From NCBI GenBank assembly GCA_032433595.1, contig JASWJB010000082.1, positions 78,691-142,690 of the forward strand: 64,000 nucleotides of DNA, given 5' to 3'. A program made the position numbers and the translations under genes. The DNA comes from Conoideocrella luteorostrata. Its lineage: Eukaryota > Ascomycota > Sordariomycetes > Hypocreales > Clavicipitaceae. Shown here piece by piece: positions 57,333 through 64,000 of the stretch (within the stretch, counting starts at the first letter, position 1; each line of letters starts with the position of its first letter). The notes below the pieces were generated by a model that made no database searches, was not told where the DNA came from, and saw only the letters and a program-made list of their open reading frames with translations.

Positions 57333-60104
57333 TGGCGTCCGGCCGATCGAGCTTTATTTACACCGGAAAAAGAAAAAAAAAGAAGAGGCGAGAAGAGAGA
57401 ACAAAGTGTGGAGGCCGAGACAACAGATACAGGTATGTATGAGAATGGTGGGAAAGGGGTGGAAGAGATGGAGGACAGGTAGGTCAAGTGGGAATGTCTC
57501 GCCACGTACTCCGTAGTCTGTGTATACAAGGCGTGATCGTTCAAGAACCCAGCATATACGTACTTCTTGTCCTGGTAAATCAGACACAACAGCTCCGTAT
57601 GGCAAAGCTTGCCAATTAATCAGACAGTCTTGGTAAGGCTTGGCCGTGCCTGAACCAGCTCTTGATCAAGTGGCTGATGGAATGCGGGAACAAGAACTAG
57701 CCTCTACCGAAACACACGGGACTCAGATTAAGATTTTGGAATCTCGCGGCAACCCAAGTCTGAAGTGCCTCTCCCATTTCCTCTGGTGCCTCATGATGCA
57801 TGAACGCGTAATTGCAGGTATATTTAATGAGGGGGAGCAGGGGCTGATCCATCCTATCCTATGGTATACGTACATAGTGTATACACCGTATACTCAGGTA
57901 CGACGAAATCTAGATTTTTCCATTGACACATCGCTCGCGAGTCTCCATAAAATGACGGGTATTCGAGTGAGCGCAACCGCGGTAGCCAACCGCGCTGCAG
58001 CGAGTCAGGCTGGTTTCGCTGTTGGCCGAGTTCGAGCTGCCTGCCATCTAAAGGAGAGAACAAAAACAGAGAAACACAAGGTTAGGTCACTTGTGTTGAA
58101 GACAAGCACAAGAGCGCCAGCGGGCCAGCAGGCCAGCATACGTGCGGGCGCTCTGGTTTCCTCGACTTCTTTAACGGGAGTAGAAGCCAGAAAGTGGTTC
58201 GTGCCTGGCGTTTGACGTTGAAAGAAAGTGGACGACGTCTGGCGTTGTGTTAGTTAATTGGCCATGTTGTCACAGCGTCGAGTCTCGGATCCCGCCTTGT
58301 CTCGTTCCACATTTGCTTCCGTCCGCTCTGCACCAGCCTTCGCTAGGTTTGCGTGGATGCTTAGCTGAACCAAAGGCAACCAGTAGTTAGTGTAGTCAAG
58401 TTTCCTTCCATGCCATCCCCGCCAGGGTCCGATCTTTTGGGTTTCCTCTTTTCTCCGGCAGCTTCAAACCTTGCTTGCTTGCCGACTGGGTCTGCTTTGA
58501 TGAGGTGCCTGTAAGTTTTAAGCCGACCCAGTCTATAAGTCCGGGGATACATGATATACAACCCCAGCCAACCACCGCAACGAATCATCATCGAAAATTC
58601 AGTCTTTTGGAGTAGTGTTCGCCGAACACTGCATAGTGTTGTTCGGAGGAGAACTTTAGTATGTCTTCTCTCGGCAACGACGCATGGAAGCAGGGAGCAG
58701 AAGCTGTGGAATGTGCGGCGTCGCCTCACTGCCCGATCTCATGCAATGTCCCGCATCACCTTAAATTCAATAAATTGTAATCAGTCAGTCACTCGCCACA
58801 TCCCAGCAACCGTCACAGCGTTGCTTCCGTTGTGCGCTTCCCTGGAACCTTGTTGTATGTCCAGTTGATGAATTTTTCTTGTCCATGGGGTCTCCATAAC
58901 TGCGTACTATTACACCGCGGGAGCCACAAAACCCGACACTGTGTATTTGCTAGTCCTTGAACGAAGTCTCCGCTCGTCCCAGAAAGGAAATCATCTTGTA
59001 ACCATTGCATCCGACTACCGGCGTGCTCCAGCCAGCTATGAAGGATTTGCCTGCTCGTGTTTGCGTTTGCACCTCGTGTTGGAAGCACGGACACCTCTGG
59101 ATGACGCTGCCGATGAGCTTCACTCCGCGGGCGAGCAGCAAACTGACCAGACTGGCAGCCAATGGGGTGATACGCCGGGCCCTTTGCCGGTCGCACCGCA
59201 TGTTATTCCTGCTCAATATCAGATAACTAGTAGAATTGGCACCAGCCGTTGCAGCCTGCGTCCATGGGCTGACCTGACCAAACATGAAACAACATGACGT
59301 GCTACTGGACCTTCCTTGCCTGGCAGTCCATACCTCAGATTTATGGCGGCTGTCTCAACTCAAGCTTCCAAGACACACAGGTCTTGGTCAGCGTACTGCC
59401 TCGGCAGGCAATGGCATGAGACATCCTTTTACCTCGTCGCCATTGGGTATCACGTAGCGACTCCAGGGGCCAGCATAGCACAGCGTCGCGCAGCATAGCA
59501 GAGCAAAACTTCACAGGCTTGTGTGAGTGGCTGGCCCATCCTGCCCTGTTCCTGTCGGGCACGAGGGCTGCGTGCTGCCATCATGACCACGTCTCAGATT
59601 GCTTTATGGCATTCGTTCGGTCTTGATTTGCAGACTCGATGCTTCTTCATCTGGCTTGCATTCCCCGGCGCCGACTGGACCAGACCGGGCCGCCACCAGC
59701 TGCAAGATCTGCTCTTCGGCCGCCACTGCGAGATGCGAGTCACCCCCGCATTGGGTACCACATCACTAATTATTCCCTACGGAGTACTTTGCGGTGAATC
59801 TGCATCCGTTATCGATAATCGATAGCACACGTGACCCCTGTTATCAGCAACTTTTTTTTTTTTTGCATGGCGATGGGCGCGAAACTTTGTGGTGGGTAGT
59901 GGTGGAAATTTTGTAGAGCCTCAGTATGTGTTTGCATCTCCCTCAACAATCAACTTGTCATTTCTCCTGGTCTCTTAGCGGTAGCTCAATCTCTGAGACT
60001 CAATTTCATAATTAATTTCTCAAATATACATCTACTATATTGGGTCATCCATCGCATCTTTGTGAACCGAACTGCAGCTCGCCGCTGCAGACTCAACGGC
60101 CGCC
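57333..60104. other. Intergenic between divergent PRM10-like and RPA2 genes
   Basis: Two promoters face outward from this 2.8-kb interval. I see no gene in it. TACTCCGTA occurs at 57507 and TACGGAGTA at 59778. ATCGATAATCGAT at 59812-59824 is a short inverted repeat, followed by a poly-T run at 59852-59863. No rDNA-type or ribosome-biogenesis (PAC/RRPE) element was confirmed upstream of RPA2. Confidence 0.45.
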
Positions 60105-63100
60105 ATGGCGCCATCGGCGACAAACACAAACTGGGATCACGAATTCGACACTCTTCGCCGCCAGGATCTCTTTCGAAACCCGCCGAAAGATCGCTCCGCA
60201 TATCCCGCACTTCAATTAGCTGTTAATCCGCACATCGAAGCCTTTAATGGCATCATCAGAGCAGACGGTAAGAAGGGGCTTCTTGATCACGCATTGATTG
60301 ATATCGGTACCAAGACTTTCCTTGATGGTGATGAGAGAGCCGGTCCTGATGGCAAAAATATCCTAAACATACGGATCAAAGATGTGAGCTTGCAAAAGCC
60401 GCAGGTCCCTCCGTCAAACAAGATGGCGCGAAATCGCGAGATTCTCCCTGCTGAGTGCAGGGAACGCCATGCCACATACAGAGGCAAGCTATCAGCCACA
60501 TTTGAGTACAGCATCAATGGAGGGGAGCCTGTCGAGTTTGTTCGAGAATTGGGCCAGGTACCCATAATGATTAAGGTACGAGGGCGGCGTGTGCCAAACC
60601 ATCGGGCTTCCTGGCCATTAACTAACACTTGTCCTAGTCGAACCGATGTCACTTGGAAAACAATTCACCAGCTCAATTAGTGCAGCGAAAGGAGGAATCC
60701 GAGGAACTCGGAGGCTATTTCGTTGTCAATGGCATTGAAAAGATTATCAGATTGCTACAAATGAACAAACGAAATTTCCCAATGGCCATCGACCGACCAA
60801 GCTTCCAAAACCGTGGCGCCGGATATACTTCATACGGTATTATTATTCGATGTATCCGACCCGACGAAACCTCACAAACCAATGTGTTGCATTATCTGAA
60901 CGACGGCAACGTCACGTTCCGTTTCTCATGGCGAAAGAGCGAATACTTGATTCCCGTTGTAATGATACTCAAGGCCTTGATTGAGACCAATGACCGTGAA
61001 ATTTTTGAAGGTCTAGTTGGACCTATGGGGTCCAAGGCCGCAGAAAACACTTTCTTGACGGATCGAATCGAGTTGCTTTTACGAACCTACAAGAGTTATG
61101 GATTGTATAGTAAATCGCAGACTCGAGCCTACCTAGGTGAAAAGTTCAGAGTTGTCCTCGGGGTTCCCGAAACAATGTCAGGTTACGATGTCGGTACCGA
61201 GTTTTTGAGGAAAATTGTCCTAGTTCACTTGGGCAACGTCAACGTGACTGAAGGGCAAGATAACGACAAGTTTCACATGTTGCTGTTTATGATTCGCAAA
61301 CTGTACGCCTTGGTTGCTGGCGACTGCGCGGTCGACAACCCTGACGCTCTGCAGAATCAAGAAATTCTTTTGGGTGGATTTTTGTACAGTCAGATTTTGA
61401 AAGAGCGCCTGGACGAATTCCTCAGCGTTGGCGTGCGCGCGGCCCTTCGAGATTTCCTGCGACGATACCCCACCACCTCCTTCACATCTGAGGATTTCAG
61501 AAAGGCGTTCCCGGGAACAATTTTCAGAAAAGCAAACGAGAACATCGGCAATGCGCTTGAATACTTCTTGTCTACCGGAAATCTGCAAAGTGCATCAGGT
61601 TTGGACCTGCAGCAGACGGCTGGTTTCACTGTTGTGGCTGAAAAGCTCAACTTCCTTCGATTTATCAGCCATTTCCGCATGGTACATCGTGGTGCTTTCT
61701 TTGCGCAGCTCAAGACCACGGCTGTGAGAAAGCTTCTCCCGGAATCGTGGGGATTCATGTGTCCTGTCCATACCCCTGACGGCTCGCCATGCGGTTTACT
61801 GAATCACTTGGCTCACAAATGCAAGATCATGACTGATCACGTAGACTCATCCAAGATTCCGGCACTCGCCAGGGAACTCGGCATTGTCAATACGTCTTCT
61901 GCACTAACCAGCGAAAGTGTTGTCGTCATGATGGATGGCAAGATTCTCGGCTGGTGCACGCCCAAGGAGTCGATACGAATCGCAGACTGCCTGCGATACT
62001 GGAAAGTCGAAGGTACCCACGGCGTTCCGCTGGAACTTGAAATTGGATATGTGCCGCCGTCGAATGGCGGCTCGTATCCTGGCGTCTACATCAGTTCCGC
62101 GCCGTCCAGAATGGTCCGGCCGGTCAAGTACCTACCGCTTCAGAAAGAGGACTTTGTCGGGCCCTACGAGCAGCCGTACATGTCCATCGCGGTGGTGCCG
62201 CAGGAAGTCGAATCCGGCGTTTCCACCCACGTCGAGTTCGAACCCACCAACATGCTGTCCATCCTCGCCAACATGACCCCTTTTTCCGACTTCAATCAAT
62301 CTCCCCGTAACATGTATCAGTGCCAGATGGGCAAGCAAACCATGGGTACTCCCGGAGCAGCTATCCGCTACCGAACAGACAACAAGTCGTACAGAATACA
62401 GACTGGACAGACGCCGATTGTCCGCGCACCTCTTCACAACACCTACGGCTTCGACAACTTCCCCAATGGCATGAACGCCGTTGTTGCCGTCATCTCCTAC
62501 ACGGGCTACGACATGGATGACGCTATGATCCTGAACAAGTCTGCCCACGAGCGAGGTTTCGGCCACGGCACCATCTACAAAACCAAGAAAATCTCCCTCA
62601 AAACAGACAGCCGTAGCAGAGTCACCAAATCCGTCACCAAGGCCTTCGGATTCGCCCCCCACAGCTACGTCAGCGCCAATTACCAGGGTATGCTGGACGA
62701 CGACGGCCTCCCCCACATAGGTCGTCTTATCCAAGAGGGCGATGTTATATGCGCCTGGCACACCGTCACGCCAGACTACAACGGCAACCTCGTGAACCTC
62801 GACGGCGTAACCCATTACGAAAAGTACAAAGACAGCGAAACCGGCTTCGTCGAAGAAGTTCGCCTCATCGGCACCGAGACCGGTAACGAGCCCCTCCAAA
62901 CCATCTCTGTCAAGTTCCGCATCCCACGATCCCCCATCATCGGCGACAAGTTCTCTTCCCGTCACGGCCAAAAAGGTGTCGCCTCCCAGAAATGGCCCGT
63001 CGTGGACATGCCCTTCTCCGAAACAGGCATCCAGCCCGACGTCATCATCAACCCGCACGCCTTCCCGTCTCGCATGACCATCGGCATGTTTGTCGAGTCC

Positions 63101-63862
63101 CTGGCAGGCAAAGCCGGAGCGCTCCACGGCCTCGCGCAGGACTCGACGCCGTTCAAGTTTGACGAAGAAAACACCGCGGGAGACTACTTCGGCCACCAGC
63201 TCATGAAGGCAGGGTACTCCTACCATGGCAACGAACCCATGTACTCAGGCATCACAGGCGAGGAGCTCGGCGCAGACATCTACATCGGCGTAGTGTACTA
63301 CCAGCGCCTGCGTCACATGGTCAACGATAAGTTCCAGGTCCGAACGACAGGTCCCGTCGTCCCCACCACCGGACAGCCCGTCAAGGGCCGCCAACGCGGC
63401 GGTGGTATCCGCGTCGGAGAAATGGAGCGAGACGCCCTGCTCGCCCACGGAACCGCCTTCCTCCTCCAAGACAGACTGCTCAACTGCTCCGACTACACCA
63501 AATCATGGATCTGTCGCCGCTGCGGATCCTTCCTCTCCGTCCAGCCGATTGTTTCGCAATTCGCGCCGGGCAAGAAGAAGGCGCCCACCATGATCCGCTG
63601 TCGCAACTGCGCCACCAGACTCGACGAGACGGAGGGTGTGGATCTGACCGAGATTCAGGGCGAGATCTGGGAGGACGGACATGGCAGATGCTGGGTCGGT
63701 GGTGATCAAACTGCCCACGTGGTTGTGCCTGGCGCCCTCAAGTATCTGGACGTGGAGCTGGCCGCTATGGGAGTCAAGCTGAAGTACAAGATCAACAAGG
63801 CGGATGAGCCGAGGAAGGGGCCTATGCGGCCGATGGGTACGCCCAAGGCTATCAAGGCGTGA
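60105..63862 (+). CDS. RPA2: RNA polymerase I second-largest subunit, RPA2 (A135)
   Basis: Exon 1 is 60105-60575 and exon 2 is 60638-63862. The 62-nt intron has donor GTACGA, branch CTAAC and acceptor CCTAG. The product is 1231 residues, close to yeast A135 (about 1200). It shows the Rpb2-type order of lobes: GGYFVVNGIEKIIRLLQ, then SWGFMCPVHTPDGSPCGLLN, the hybrid-binding block with QTPIVRAP and SYTGYDMDDAMILN, and GDKFSSRHGQKGV. Next come PDVIINPHAFPSRMTIGM and the C-terminal zinc finger CRRCGSF...CRNC. GGIRVGEMERDALLAHG is also present. It forms half of the active cleft of Pol I in the nucleolus, which transcribes 35S rRNA. The start ATG lies in CGCCATGGCG; upstream frames offer nothing better. 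Confidence 0.96.
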
Positions 63863-64000
63863 TGAGAGGGGGAGGGTTGTGTTGGGCCTGCCGTTGTGGA
63901 AAAGTTAACGAGTGATCTTTTTTTTTTCCTTTAAGAGTAATCGGGCGAGGGTGGTGTATTAGGAATCTGGTTTGTCTTTTTTTTTTTCTTTTTTTCTTTT
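63863..64000. other. RPA2 3' flank, T-rich
   Basis: Several poly-T runs (63918-63927 and from 63977 to the end) follow the stop codon. No gene. Confidence 0.5.

Noticed and set aside
62132..63226. 364-codon minus-strand open frame within RPA2
   Set aside because: Shadow of a strongly codon-biased exon of RPA2; no motif of its own.
1..64000. CRISPR arrays, insertion sequences, operons or bacterial promoters
   Set aside because: The window is eukaryotic with spliced genes; no regularly spaced repeats or transposase genes were seen.

Overview
The window looks like chromosomal DNA of a filamentous ascomycete, most likely Sordariomycetes and probably Hypocreales. The evidence is short introns (about 50-100 nt) with GT(A/G)NGT donors and CTAAC/CTGAC branch sites, signal-peptide genes with TATA boxes and pyrimidine-rich leaders, and clearly fungal families: an MSB2 signalling mucin, a PREG cyclin, a HET-domain protein, an Hce2 effector-like protein and a killer-toxin-type chitinase relic. 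The lineage is inferred from gene content, not from a search.

Layout. 1-10.3 kb is an accessory stretch of secreted and decaying genes. It holds a frameshifted GH18 chitinase relic, an intact five-exon secreted protein ending in an Hce2 domain, an HExxH secreted metallopeptidase and two unrecognised relics. 10.8-19.5 kb holds an NmrA-like oxidoreductase, a multi-pass membrane protein, a class II aldolase/adducin protein and MSB2 (minus strand). 19.5-28 kb is gene-poor. 28-35.5 kb carries conserved genes: ERV2-type ER sulfhydryl oxidase, proteasome beta1 (PRE3) and the phosphate-pathway cyclin PREG. 38-47 kb is again accessory: a 48-residue secreted peptide, a HET-domain protein, a small membrane protein, a secreted tyrosinase and an L-threonine aldolase. 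49.9-64 kb is mostly conserved: ARL8 GTPase, a PRM10/ThrE-type membrane protein and RNA polymerase I subunit RPA2. It is interrupted by long gene-free intervals at 50.8-54.7 and 57.3-60.1 kb.

Exon structures were worked out by hand from splice signals, reading phase and family continuity. For most spliced genes the phases close exactly. The genes do not form an obvious biosynthetic cluster: conserved housekeeping genes alternate with lineage-specific secreted or self-recognition genes.

The most striking non-gene signal is a 9-mer, TACGGAGTA or its complement TACTCCGTA. I count 25 exact copies, all outside the coding genes, where about 0.5 would be expected by chance. Some copies form inverted pairs. 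Other notable points are a 15-nt microexon that carries the catalytic threonine of PRE3, a GC-AG intron in the Hce2 gene, and an upstream ORF overlapping the PREG start.
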